The notes under the pieces are model-generated. The model had not been told where the DNA came from. It was given only the letters and a program-made list of their open reading frames with translations, and ran no database searches. The position numbers and the translations under genes are program-made. A stretch of DNA of 64,000 nt, from contig MKVK01000046.1 of assembly GCA_001898825.1 (NCBI GenBank), positions 62,001-126,000 of the forward strand, in the 5' to 3' direction. Of this stretch, positions 17,910 through 24,275 are shown in pieces (position 1 is the stretch's first letter; the number at the start of each line of letters is the position of its first letter). The stretch is from Magnetospirillum sp. 64-120. GTDB lineage: Bacteria > Pseudomonadota > Alphaproteobacteria > Rhodospirillales > Magnetospirillaceae.

Positions 17910-18710
17910 ATGACCTATCTGGATATTGTCCTGATCGCGGTGATCCAGGCTGTGGCGGGGGTGCTCCCCTTGTCGGCCAGCGGGCATTTCGCGCTTTTTT
18001 CCGGTTTGGCCGGCGATCCCACGGCATTCGCCGCGGTGTCGGTGGCGGCCCATCTGGGGGGCGGCCTGGGCTTGGCGCTGTGGCTGTGGCGTGACGTGTT
18101 GGCCATGGCGGTGGGTGTCGGGCGTCTGCTCAAGGGCAAGGCTGATCCGGGCGGGCGGCTGTTCTTGTCCCTGCTGGTGGCGTCGTTGCCCGCCGGCTTG
18201 CTGGGCGGCTGGCTGCTGACCGTCGTCCACCCGCCCCAGGGCCAATTGCTGGCCGCCGCCTGTTTGTTGGGATTTGGTGTTCTGCTGGCTTTGGCGGACC
18301 GCTTCGGGGTGACGGTGCGTCGCATCGAACATCTGGGGTGGCTGGGGGCCGTGCTGTTCGGTCTGTTGCAGTTGGTGGCGTTGTTGCCCGGGGTGTCGCG
18401 TACCGGCGTCGTTGTCACCGCCGCCCGCATCGTCGGCTACGAGCGTCGCGACGCCGCCCGTCTGGCGCTGTTGCTGGGGATTCCCGCCTTGTTCGGCTTG
18501 GGCTTGTTCAAGCTGTGGGTGCTGTCCACCCAGGCGGTGCTGATTCTGTCTGGGGATCTGCTGCTGGCGACGGTGTTGGCCGCCTTCATGGCTTGGCTGG
18601 CGGCGGGGGGCATGCTCGGGTGGCTGGGACGACGGACGTTTCAGCCGTTTTATGTGTGGCGAATCATGCTGGGGGCTGGGGTTGTGGCGCTGAATTTCCT
18701 TTCAGCTTGA
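17910..18710 (+). CDS. Divergent UppP/BacA-family membrane protein
   Basis: The product has 266 residues, highly hydrophobic, with about seven or eight membrane segments in the pattern of undecaprenyl-diphosphate phosphatase. The second signature PGVSRTG (Arg164) and the His26 of the first are present. The first signature reads QAVAGVLPLSASGH where UppP proteins have EGLTEFLPVSSTGH. The (E/Q)xxxE motif therefore keeps Gln13 but has Gly17 in place of the second Glu. Family membership is clear, but phosphatase activity is doubtful; it may be a specialised paralogue. The ATG at 17910 has AAGGGG seven bases upstream. Confidence 0.8.
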   Translation: MTYLDIVLIAVIQAVAGVLPLSASGHFALFSGLAGDPTAFAAVSVAAHLGGGLGLALWLWRDVLAMAVGVGRLLKGKADPGGRLFLSLLVASLPAGLLGGWLLTVVHPPQGQLLAAACLLGFGVLLALADRFGVTVRRIEHLGWLGAVLFGLLQLVALLPGVSRTGVVVTAARIVGYERRDAARLALLLGIPALFGLGLFKLWVLSTQAVLILSGDLLLATVLAAFMAWLAAGGMLGWLGRRTFQPFYVWRIMLGAGVVALNFLSA

Positions 18711-18797
18711 GAAAATCTTTGCAGGTCCATGAGAATGTTGATTTTTTGTCGCGTCGGCGGCTAGAATCCCCGGTCTGTGATCAAGGGGAGTTCCGCA

Positions 18798-19466
18798 ATG
18801 CTGAAGCGAATCGTCCTGATGGTGGCTTTGTCCACCCTGGCCGCTTGCGCCCAGCCGCCGGCCCGCATCGTTCAGGCGCCGCCCCCGGTGCAATTGCAAG
18901 ACCCCGACGCCGTCTGCCTGTCCGAATTGCAGGGCATGAGCATCCAATACCAGCCGGTCGCCACTTTCGGTGACCCGGATGTGGGCTGCGGCATCGACAA
19001 TCCGGTGAAGGTCAGCGCCACCGGCAGCGCCTGGAACCGCCCCGGCGTAGTGTCGTGTCCCATGGCGCGGACCATCGGCCGTTTCGAGGCGGACGTGGTG
19101 CAGCCTGCGGCCTTGGCTAATTTCGGCCAGGGCGTGCGCCGCATCCATCATGCCGGCACCTATGATTGCCGGACCCGCCGCACCCAGACCCAGGTGGCGG
19201 CCAGTTTGGGCGGCAGCAAGGGTGGGCGCCTGTCGGAACATTCCAAGGGCCGGGCCATCGACATCATGGCCTTCGAACTGGATGACGGCACCATGGTGTC
19301 GGTGAAGAAGGATTGGCGCGGCAAGGGGACGAAGTCCGCCTTCCTGCAGCAGGTGGCGCGGGCTTCATGCTCGGTGTTCAACGTCACCCTGACGCCCAAC
19401 CATGATCGGCTGCACCAGGACCACCTGCATTTGGACATAGGGCCTTACGGCCTGTGCGGCTATTAG
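18798..19466 (+). CDS. Extensin-like lipoprotein, LAS-type peptidase fold
   Basis: The product has 222 residues. A lipoprotein signal peptide ends in LAAC, with Cys17 as the predicted lipid-modified residue. The C-terminal domain is of the extensin-like type (PF06904-like). SEHSKGRAID (Ser146, His148, Asp155) and HQDHLH (His209 and His211) together match the zinc-binding SxHxxGxAxD and HxH motifs of LAS metallopeptidases such as VanY and MepA. A peptidoglycan-peptide-cleaving role in the periplasm is therefore likely but unproven. AAGGGGAG lies seven bases before the ATG. It may be expressed with the uppP-like gene 87 bases upstream, which would suit a shared cell-wall theme. Confidence 0.8.
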   Translation: MLKRIVLMVALSTLAACAQPPARIVQAPPPVQLQDPDAVCLSELQGMSIQYQPVATFGDPDVGCGIDNPVKVSATGSAWNRPGVVSCPMARTIGRFEADVVQPAALANFGQGVRRIHHAGTYDCRTRRTQTQVAASLGGSKGGRLSEHSKGRAIDIMAFELDDGTMVSVKKDWRGKGTKSAFLQQVARASCSVFNVTLTPNHDRLHQDHLHLDIGPYGLCGY

Positions 19467-19472
19467 CCATTT

Positions 19473-19488
19473 CTTGACAGCGGTCAAG
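19473..19488. promoter_or_regulatory. FNR/DNR-type dyad upstream of the tandem FNR-like genes
   Basis: The sequence CTTGAC-AGCG-GTCAAG is a perfect dyad in the spacing and near the sequence of FNR-family boxes (TTGAT-N4-ATCAA). It ends 33 bases before the first regulator's ATG. Both downstream regulators carry the ExxSR recognition helix expected to read TTGA half-sites, so autoregulation is plausible. Confidence 0.55.
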
Positions 19489-19521
19489 TCCAGGGGGTGT
19501 GCACGGGCGTAGCCTGTCGGC

Positions 19522-20274
19522 ATGCAACCTTGTTCTTGTCCGCCCTCCATGGCTGTGGCGGAGTTGTCTTCGCCACGTTGCCTTCATTGCCCGGTCATGA
19601 ACCAGGGGATTTGGTCCGGCGCGCCCTCCGGGCTTGTGGACGCGTTCCAGGAAGCCCGGTCCAGCCTGCATGTGACCCGTGGCGGCGTTCTGTTCCGTGA
19701 AGGGGCCCAGGTGGACGCCCTTTATGTCCTGATGGCGGGGGCGGTGGTCTTGTACCGATCCATCGCGCCCGGGCGTCCGGTTGCCGTGCATCTGGTGGTG
19801 CCGGGGCGGACCCTGGGGTTCCGGGACTTGGCGGAAGGGCGTGGGCATCGCTCGACCGCCCGTTGCGTCACTGATTCCGTGTTGTGCCGCATTCCGGTCG
19901 CCATGGCGGAACAGGCCTTTGGTGGCCACCGCCCATTGGAGCGGGTTTTCCTGCGCGACATGACCCAGGAGCTTAGCGTCATGCGGGATCGGCTGCTGCA
20001 GATCATCAGCCTGGGGGTGCGCGACCGTCTGGTGCTGTTGTTGAACCAAATGGCGGACTCCTTCGGCGTGGCGAAAGGCGACGGCTGGCTGATCAGCAAT
20101 CCGCTGAAGCGTCTGGACATGGCGGCCTTGGCCGGCATGGCGCCCGAGACGATTTCCAGGTGCATTCGTCATCTTGAAGCGGAAGGCGTTGCTTATTTTA
20201 ACAGAAAAAACATCCTTCTTCCCTCAATGAAAGCCTTCCGATTGGAAGTGGATGGCATACTGCAAAGAGGGTGA
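19522..20274 (+). CDS. FNR-like Crp/Fnr family regulator (first of a tandem pair)
   Basis: The product has 250 residues, with a cyclic-nucleotide-fold sensor domain (about 40-130), a dimer helix (about 140-170) and a C-terminal helix-turn-helix. The recognition helix reads PETISR, the ExxSR pattern of FNR proteins. Cys20, Cys23 and Cys122 fall at the same numbers as three of the four 4Fe-4S ligands of E. coli FNR. The fourth, Cys29, is Gly here, while extra cysteines sit at 4 and 6. An oxygen- or NO-sensing cluster is possible but not assured. The start is not backed by a good Shine-Dalgarno; the cysteine register supports ATG 19522. An FNR-type dyad lies upstream. Confidence 0.82.
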   Translation: MQPCSCPPSMAVAELSSPRCLHCPVMNQGIWSGAPSGLVDAFQEARSSLHVTRGGVLFREGAQVDALYVLMAGAVVLYRSIAPGRPVAVHLVVPGRTLGFRDLAEGRGHRSTARCVTDSVLCRIPVAMAEQAFGGHRPLERVFLRDMTQELSVMRDRLLQIISLGVRDRLVLLLNQMADSFGVAKGDGWLISNPLKRLDMAALAGMAPETISRCIRHLEAEGVAYFNRKNILLPSMKAFRLEVDGILQRG

Positions 20275-20322
20275 TTTTTGCTGTGGATGGGTGCTCGTAA
20301 GCGTGAGGCGAGAGGCCGGGTA

Positions 20323-21108
20323 ATGAGTATTTGTTCTAATTCCATAACCATTGCCGATGTGATGCGGGATATGGTTGCCGGCGACGTGTTTTCTCTGGGT
20401 TGCGATAGTTGCGGGATTATCAGTCAGGCTGATCGAGGGGCGGTGCCCGTCAGCGCTTTGGCGGCACTGAACCAGCGCAAGAAGATCAAGCAAAAGGCGC
20501 GCGGTACCGTGTTGTTCCATCAAGGTGACGGCGTGTCGTCGCTCTATCGCCTGCTCAGCGGCGTGGTCTTGCTCAGTCAGGTCGACCGCAGCGGCGTTTC
20601 GGTGATTTCCCACATGGTCTGCCCGGGGCAGACCCTGGGCTTCCGCGCCTTCATTGACGGCGGACTGCACGGGGTGTCGGCGGTCTGCGCCACACAAGCT
20701 GTTCTGTGCTGCATACCAAGCGACGTGGTGTCGCAAGCCTTCCTTAGTATTCCGCCCTTGGAACGGGTCTTCGCCCGCCATGTGGCGGCGGAATTGAGCG
20801 CCACCGAGGACGCGGTGATGGCGTTGTCCTCGCGCTCTGTTCACGACCGCATGGTGCTGGTTCTGGCGCGGCTTTACCGTCAATTCGGGTCCGGGCAGGA
20901 AAATGGCGCGGCACGGCTGGTGCTGCCGCTGCTGCGCTCGGACATCGCCGCCTTGGCGGGGGCCGCGCGCGAGACTTTCTCGCGTTCCATGCATGCGCTG
21001 GAAAGCGAGGGGCTGGTCGTGCTGGATGGGGATGAAGCGGTGTTTCCCGATATGGCTCGTTTCCGGCGGGCGGCCCAGCTTATTCAGCCGGGTGTTTGGG
21101 CGGATTAG
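20323..21108 (+). CDS. FNR-like Crp/Fnr family regulator (second of a tandem pair)
   Basis: The product has 261 residues and the same architecture as the preceding gene, with clear similarity along the length (GQTLGFRAF matches GRTLGFRDL; PLERVFARH matches PLERVFLRD). The helix-turn-helix ends in RETFSR, again ExxSR. Cys27, Cys30 and Cys129 keep the same CxxC and 102-residue spacing as in the first paralogue, and again no cysteine occupies the third FNR position (Ala36). I use ATG 20323 rather than an upstream in-frame start that adds 15 residues. The gene starts 48 bases after its neighbour and its 3-prime end overlaps a small antisense ORF. Confidence 0.82.
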   Translation: MSICSNSITIADVMRDMVAGDVFSLGCDSCGIISQADRGAVPVSALAALNQRKKIKQKARGTVLFHQGDGVSSLYRLLSGVVLLSQVDRSGVSVISHMVCPGQTLGFRAFIDGGLHGVSAVCATQAVLCCIPSDVVSQAFLSIPPLERVFARHVAAELSATEDAVMALSSRSVHDRMVLVLARLYRQFGSGQENGAARLVLPLLRSDIAALAGAARETFSRSMHALESEGLVVLDGDEAVFPDMARFRRAAQLIQPGVWAD

Positions 21109-21214
21109 TCGGCGCGGGCGCGGTGGGCTTGTGGGGGCCGGCTTGCGGCGTCAGCATCAGGCTGCGCAGCATTTTGACCAGCAGGGCGTTGTCCAGGGAT
21201 CGCCAGATCATCAT
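21080..21214 (-). CDS. Small protein of 44 residues downstream of bfd
   Basis: This is an unrecognised small ORF starting with two adjacent ATG codons. A GGAGG Shine-Dalgarno (the CCTCC at 21222-21226 on the plus strand) sits seven bases before the first ATG. It begins 14 bases after the bfd stop on the same strand, so it reads as the second gene of a bfd operon. The N-terminal half (about residues 3-22) is amphipathic or hydrophobic with Leu, Met and Val. The C-terminal half is Pro/Ala-rich. Its last 29 bases are antisense to the end of the second FNR-like gene. Support is the ribosome site and spacing only; I cannot assign a function. Confidence 0.5.
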   Translation of the reverse strand: MMIWRSLDNALLVKMLRSLMLTPQAGPHKPTAPAPTNPPKHPAE

Positions 21215-21228
21215 GGTGCGGCCTCCGC

Positions 21229-21471
21229 TCAGCGGGTGCAGTCGCGGCAGCGCTTACGCTTGCCGTTGCCCACCGGTTCGGCGTCGCTGACATGCCGGCG
21301 TTCGCCGGCGCAGCCGTGGTCGCCGATCATGCTGCGCATGGTGGCGACGCAACGGCCGCAACGGACTTCCGCGTCGCAATGACGGAACACCTCGTCGGCA
21401 CCGACAGCGCCGCCGGCCAGGGCGGCGTGGACTTCGCGGTCGGTGATGGCGTTGCAGACACAGACATACAT
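21229..21471 (-). CDS. bfd: Bacterioferritin-associated ferredoxin
   Basis: The product has 80 residues. The 2Fe-2S ligands of the BFD fold are all visible: C-x-C at Cys4 and Cys6, and C-x-x-C at Cys38 and Cys41 (VRCGRC). Bfd donates electrons to bacterioferritin to release stored iron. A C-terminal extension adds three more cysteines (54, 75, 78) in a basic tail, which is longer than the roughly 64 residues of the E. coli protein. The ATG at 21471 gives the canonical MYVCVCNAIT start. The gene diverges from the bacterioferritin pair across a 220-base gap, matching its function. Confidence 0.93.
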   Translation of the reverse strand: MYVCVCNAITDREVHAALAGGAVGADEVFRHCDAEVRCGRCVATMRSMIGDHGCAGERRHVSDAEPVGNGKRKRCRDCTR

Positions 21472-21691
21472 GGGCAGCCTCGCGTCGGATAATGACTGGA
21501 CGGTATCAGTTTCGCAATTAAGAGGCAATCGCAAAATGTGTGGCATTGCAAAGTTGCAGAATAAGTAAATTATGATTTAGTAGTTTTGAAAGTCTCAAAA
21601 TTTTGTGGTTATTAATCTCTGGAATAAGTTGTCGTAAGTAACCACTTGCCCCATTATGCGCCGAAAGCCCAGTAATCGCAGGAGATGGACA
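21472..21691. promoter_or_regulatory. Divergent bfd / bacterioferritin control region
   Basis: This AT-rich 220-base gap between two iron-storage transcripts contains repeated GCAA words: TCGCAA at 21512 and 21529, TTGCAA at 21546 and TTGCAG at 21554. They are clustered over about 50 bases. TATGAT at 21571-21576 is a possible minus-10 for the bacterioferritins. Direct repeats of TGC/GCA words are a feature of some alphaproteobacterial Fur sites, so iron control is a reasonable but unproven reading. Confidence 0.35.
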
Positions 21692-22183
21692 ATGCGTGGC
21701 AGTCAGAAAGTGATAAGCGTTCTCAATAAGCTGCTCACCGGCGAGTTGACCGCGGCCGATCAATATTTCGTCCATGCTCGCATGCTCGAGAACTGGGGGT
21801 TCAAAGTCCTTTACGAGCGGATCGAGCACGAACGCCATGACGAGCTGGATCATGCCGGTCTGCTGATCAACCGCATCTTGTTCCTGGAAGGCGTGCCCGA
21901 CGTGGCCAGCCGTGCCGCCCTGCGCATCGGCAAGGACGTTCCCTCGATGTTGGCCAACGACCTGGCCTATGAATTGGAAGTCGTCGAGGAATTGAAGGCG
22001 GCCATCGCCCTGTGTGAATCCGAACGCGATTACGACACGCGGCGCATCCTGGTCCATCTGTTGGAAGAAACCGAACAGGACCATGTGCATTGGCTGGAGC
22101 AGCAGGTTGGCCTGCTGGATCGTCTGGGGCTGAAGAACTACCTGCAAAGCGCCGCCGGCGCCTTGTCGTCCTCGGGGTCGTAA
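21692..22183 (+). CDS. bfr: Bacterioferritin, ferroxidase-type subunit
   Basis: The product has 163 residues and a four-helix bundle of the bacterioferritin family. All di-iron ferroxidase ligands are present: Glu18, Glu51, His54, Glu94, and the Glu128/His131 pair (EQDH), shifted by one from E. coli numbering. Met52, the haem ligand, is replaced by Leu. This subunit should oxidise iron but not bind haem. The start at ATG 21692 has GGAG seven bases upstream; an earlier in-frame start adds 12 basic residues. It is followed 12 bases later by a complementary haem-type subunit, and the two probably form one 24-mer shell, as reported for Magnetospirillum. Confidence 0.94.
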   Translation: MRGSQKVISVLNKLLTGELTAADQYFVHARMLENWGFKVLYERIEHERHDELDHAGLLINRILFLEGVPDVASRAALRIGKDVPSMLANDLAYELEVVEELKAAIALCESERDYDTRRILVHLLEETEQDHVHWLEQQVGLLDRLGLKNYLQSAAGALSSSGS

Positions 22184-22195
22184 GGAGAAGCCGTC

Positions 22196-22675
22196 ATGAA
22201 GTCCAAGCGTCCCATCATCGCCGCCCTGAACGACGTGTTGCGCAACCAGCTGACCGCCATCAACCAGTATTTCCTGCATGCCCGCATGATGAAGAACTGG
22301 GGCTTCAATGCGCTCGGCAAGCACGAATACAAGGAATCCATCGAGGAAATGAAGGCCGCCGACGAACTGATCGAGCGCATCTTGTTTCTGGAAGGTCTGC
22401 CCAACCTGCAGGATCTGGGCAAGCTGCTGATCGGCGAGACCGTGCCGGAAATCCTGAAGAACGACTTCACCATGGAAAAGGCGGCGCACGAGACGTTGGT
22501 CAAGACCATCGCCCTTTGTGAAAAGGAAGCCGATTACGTCAGCCGCGACCTGCTGTCGGAGTTCCTGGAAGAATGCGAGGAACGGGTGGATTTCTATGAA
22601 ACCCAGCTCGAACTGATCAAGAAGATGGGCGAACAGAACTACCTGCAATCGGCGGTGGGCGAACTGGCCGACTGA
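22196..22675 (+). CDS. bfr: Bacterioferritin, haem-binding subunit without ferroxidase site
   Basis: The product is a 159-residue bacterioferritin. Met52, the inter-subunit haem ligand, is present. The ferroxidase centre is broken: position 18 is Gln, position 54 is Ala, and the final His is Val. The segment [19 protein letters not shown] is almost the same as in E. coli Bfr. It therefore complements the preceding ferroxidase-type subunit: one oxidises iron, the other carries haem for electron entry from Bfd during iron release. A purine-rich AAGGAG precedes the ATG. A strong terminator follows, so the pair forms a two-gene unit. Confidence 0.94.
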   Translation: MKSKRPIIAALNDVLRNQLTAINQYFLHARMMKNWGFNALGKHEYKESIEEMKAADELIERILFLEGLPNLQDLGKLLIGETVPEILKNDFTMEKAAHETLVKTIALCEKEADYVSRDLLSEFLEECEERVDFYETQLELIKKMGEQNYLQSAVGELAD

Positions 22676-22700
22676 CCGATCGTCAGGATTGGCGGACAAG

Positions 22701-22725
22701 GCCGGGGGAAACCCCGGCTTTTTTT
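22701..22725 (+). terminator. Bacterioferritin operon terminator
   Basis: A 7-bp GC stem, GCCGGGG (22701-22707) and CCCCGGC (22712-22718), with a GAAA loop, is followed by seven T. It lies 25 bases after the second bacterioferritin stop. Confidence 0.93.
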
Positions 22726-22730
22726 CGTTC

Positions 22731-22858
22731 ATACCAACCGGCCAATGAATTGATCGGTTGTATTGCCCCTCGGCGGGTGCGGCCATCCGGCCGCTTGGCC
22801 GCCGCCGCAATGGCGGCAAGATACTGACCGGCAGGTCAAATCAAAGGTCGGTCGGTAT
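22731..22858. repeat. Intergenic element with inverted ends and internal hairpins
   Basis: The ends ATACCAACCGGCC (22731) and GGTCGGTCGGTAT (22846-22858) are inverted copies at 11 of 13 positions. Inside are a hairpin with CAACCG and CGGTTG arms (22735-22760), a GCGGCC/GGCCGC hairpin, and a further GC-rich stem. It fills the gap between the bacterioferritin terminator and the stop codon of the convergent gene. No target-site duplication is visible. It may be a palindromic repeat family or a small non-autonomous mobile element. Confidence 0.45.
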
Positions 22859-23700
22859 CAGGCGGCGCCGCCCAGCCGCAGCAGGTTCATGCGGATATGG
22901 TGGCGCATCTGGCCGACCAGCGCTTCCGCGTCGTTGCCGCCGGCCTGGGCCAGATTGGCGCGGCGTTCGGTGCCCATGGCCTTGGGGTCGCAATCGGCGT
23001 AAAGCGCTTCGAACATCAGCATCATGTGCCGCTCGGTGAACTTGGGGGTGTCGCGTTCTTCCGCCGATTTGGCCACGAAGGCGTTGGATGCCAACGACAC
23101 GCTGCCCGGATTCTGGTTCATCACCAGCAGGAACCAATCCTTGCGGGCCTCGAAGCGCTTGAAGCTTTTCGCCAGCGCCAGACGAACCCGGTCCAGGATC
23201 AGCACGGCGCGGCGGTCGTTATGAAAACCGTCCCAGTGAATGGTGCCGTCCTCGCCGCGGTGGGTTTCGGCGATCAGTTTCGCCCGGGTGCGCAAATCGG
23301 CATACATCTCGTCGCCCAGGATCATCTTGACGGCGCCGAAAAACAGCGGCAGGTGGCGCCGCTCCAGCCCATTGCCCGCATGGTCGAACAAGGTGGCGAA
23401 GGGATGGGCGATCAGGCGGCCGAAATGGTCTTGCCGCTTGCGGGCCAGATCGGCCTCGGCAAAGGCTTGGCGGCACGAGTTTTCCGAGCGGGCGAACAAT
23501 TCCGCCATGGGGCCTTGCGCCTTCAGGAAGGCTTGGGCCAGGCGGTGGACCTGTTCCATGGCGATGGCGCCGTTGCTGGAAGCGCGGTCCAGGACGGTGA
23601 TGAAATTTCGCAGTGCCGGTTCCCAATTGGCCCGACATCGGTCCCCTGGTTTCGATGGGGCCGCCGGACCCGCCTGCGCAGCGCTTTTGAGATCGCTCAT
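22858..23700 (-). CDS. Hypothetical protein, 280 residues
   Basis: I do not recognise a family. The predicted protein is soluble, with no signal peptide and no membrane segment. It appears mostly helical, with a charged N-terminal half (about residues 24-110) containing several Arg/His-rich stretches. A stretch around HNDRRAVLILDRVRLALAKSFKRFEARKDWFL is broken into alternating charged and hydrophobic residues. The C-terminus is a Leu-rich helix. Codon use and GC-rich third positions match the neighbours, and the frame is uninterrupted, so it is probably a real gene. It is convergent with the bacterioferritins and diverges from the 127-residue gene, sharing a 174-base gap with an inverted repeat. 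Confidence 0.7.
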   Translation of the reverse strand: MSDLKSAAQAGPAAPSKPGDRCRANWEPALRNFITVLDRASSNGAIAMEQVHRLAQAFLKAQGPMAELFARSENSCRQAFAEADLARKRQDHFGRLIAHPFATLFDHAGNGLERRHLPLFFGAVKMILGDEMYADLRTRAKLIAETHRGEDGTIHWDGFHNDRRAVLILDRVRLALAKSFKRFEARKDWFLLVMNQNPGSVSLASNAFVAKSAEERDTPKFTERHMMLMFEALYADCDPKAMGTERRANLAQAGGNDAEALVGQMRHHIRMNLLRLGGAA

Positions 23701-23788
23701 CCGCCCGTGCCCTTTGATGTCCCGCAGTTTCAGCTTGGCACAGTCGGGGGGGTGGAATCCTTATTCCCTAGGTATGGTTACGCACAGC

Positions 23789-23858
23789 ATGCGGCCTGTA
23801 ATCGGGCTTGATATGCGGCCCAAATTGGCGCACTATAATGCCCATATACAGGCCGCAT
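23789..23858. promoter_or_regulatory. TATAAT promoter bracketed by a 12-bp inverted repeat
   Basis: ATGCGGCCTGTA (23789-23800) and TACAGGCCGCAT (23847-23858) form a perfect 12-bp inverted repeat with 46 bases between. A perfect TATAAT minus-10 lies inside at 23834-23839, with TTGATA 20 bases upstream as a poorly spaced minus-35. A third partial copy, ATGCGGCC, starts at 23813. The right arm falls at the expected transcription start, so the dyad looks like an operator rather than a transcript hairpin. It would control the gene at 23875 and perhaps the divergent one. Confidence 0.55.
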
Positions 23859-23874
23859 AGATGGGGGCGGAATC

Positions 23875-24258
23875 ATGCAGTTCCGCGAACGAGCCAAGGT
23901 CATCCAACTGATCCGCACCGTCTACGATCCCGCCATCAAGCGTGGTCGTGCCGAGGTGGTGGGCAAGCTGGACAAGGATTTCCCGGTTGTGGACGACGCC
24001 TTGCGCCGGGCCTGTTCGCCTGCGGAATTGACGGAAATCGAAACCTATCTGGCCCAGCGCCGTCAGGTGCTGACCCGGGAATCCATGGCCCAGGCCGCAC
24101 GCGAGTTGCCGGCCATGATGCGGATGGCCGAACACTACTTCCGTGGCGGCGGCGATCCGCTGGCCGGAACCAACGCGGCGGAAATCTTCGCCGCTTGGGA
24201 CGACTTGAAAAAAGCCCTGCACAAAAGCGGCTTCCGCAAGGAGAAGCGGGGCGACTGA
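23875..24258 (+). CDS. Hypothetical protein, 127 residues
   Basis: I do not recognise this protein. It is soluble, helix-rich and strongly charged. It starts MQFRERAKVIQLIRTVYDP, continues with a Lys/Asp-rich segment, and ends in a lysine-rich tail. There is no cysteine pair, membrane segment or nucleotide-binding motif; the only two cysteine-bearing regions do not form a metal site. A GGGGGCGGA stretch precedes the ATG at 23875. It is the first gene of a probable two-gene unit with the 57-residue ORF that follows 17 bases later. Its promoter region contains a TATAAT box framed by a long inverted repeat, which suggests dedicated regulation. Confidence 0.7.
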   Translation: MQFRERAKVIQLIRTVYDPAIKRGRAEVVGKLDKDFPVVDDALRRACSPAELTEIETYLAQRRQVLTRESMAQAARELPAMMRMAEHYFRGGGDPLAGTNAAEIFAAWDDLKKALHKSGFRKEKRGD

Positions 24259-24275
24259 ACACAAGGGAGGACGCG

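Noticed and set aside
19522..21108. The two Crp/Fnr genes as a recent duplication or a broken single gene
   Set aside because: Each encodes a full-length protein with its own sensor, dimer helix and helix-turn-helix; divergence is considerable and neither frame is damaged.
22858..23700. Assignment of the 280-residue protein as a phasin or haemerythrin
   Set aside because: The His and Glu residues do not form the spaced ligand pattern of a metal bundle, and phasin-like composition is not present.
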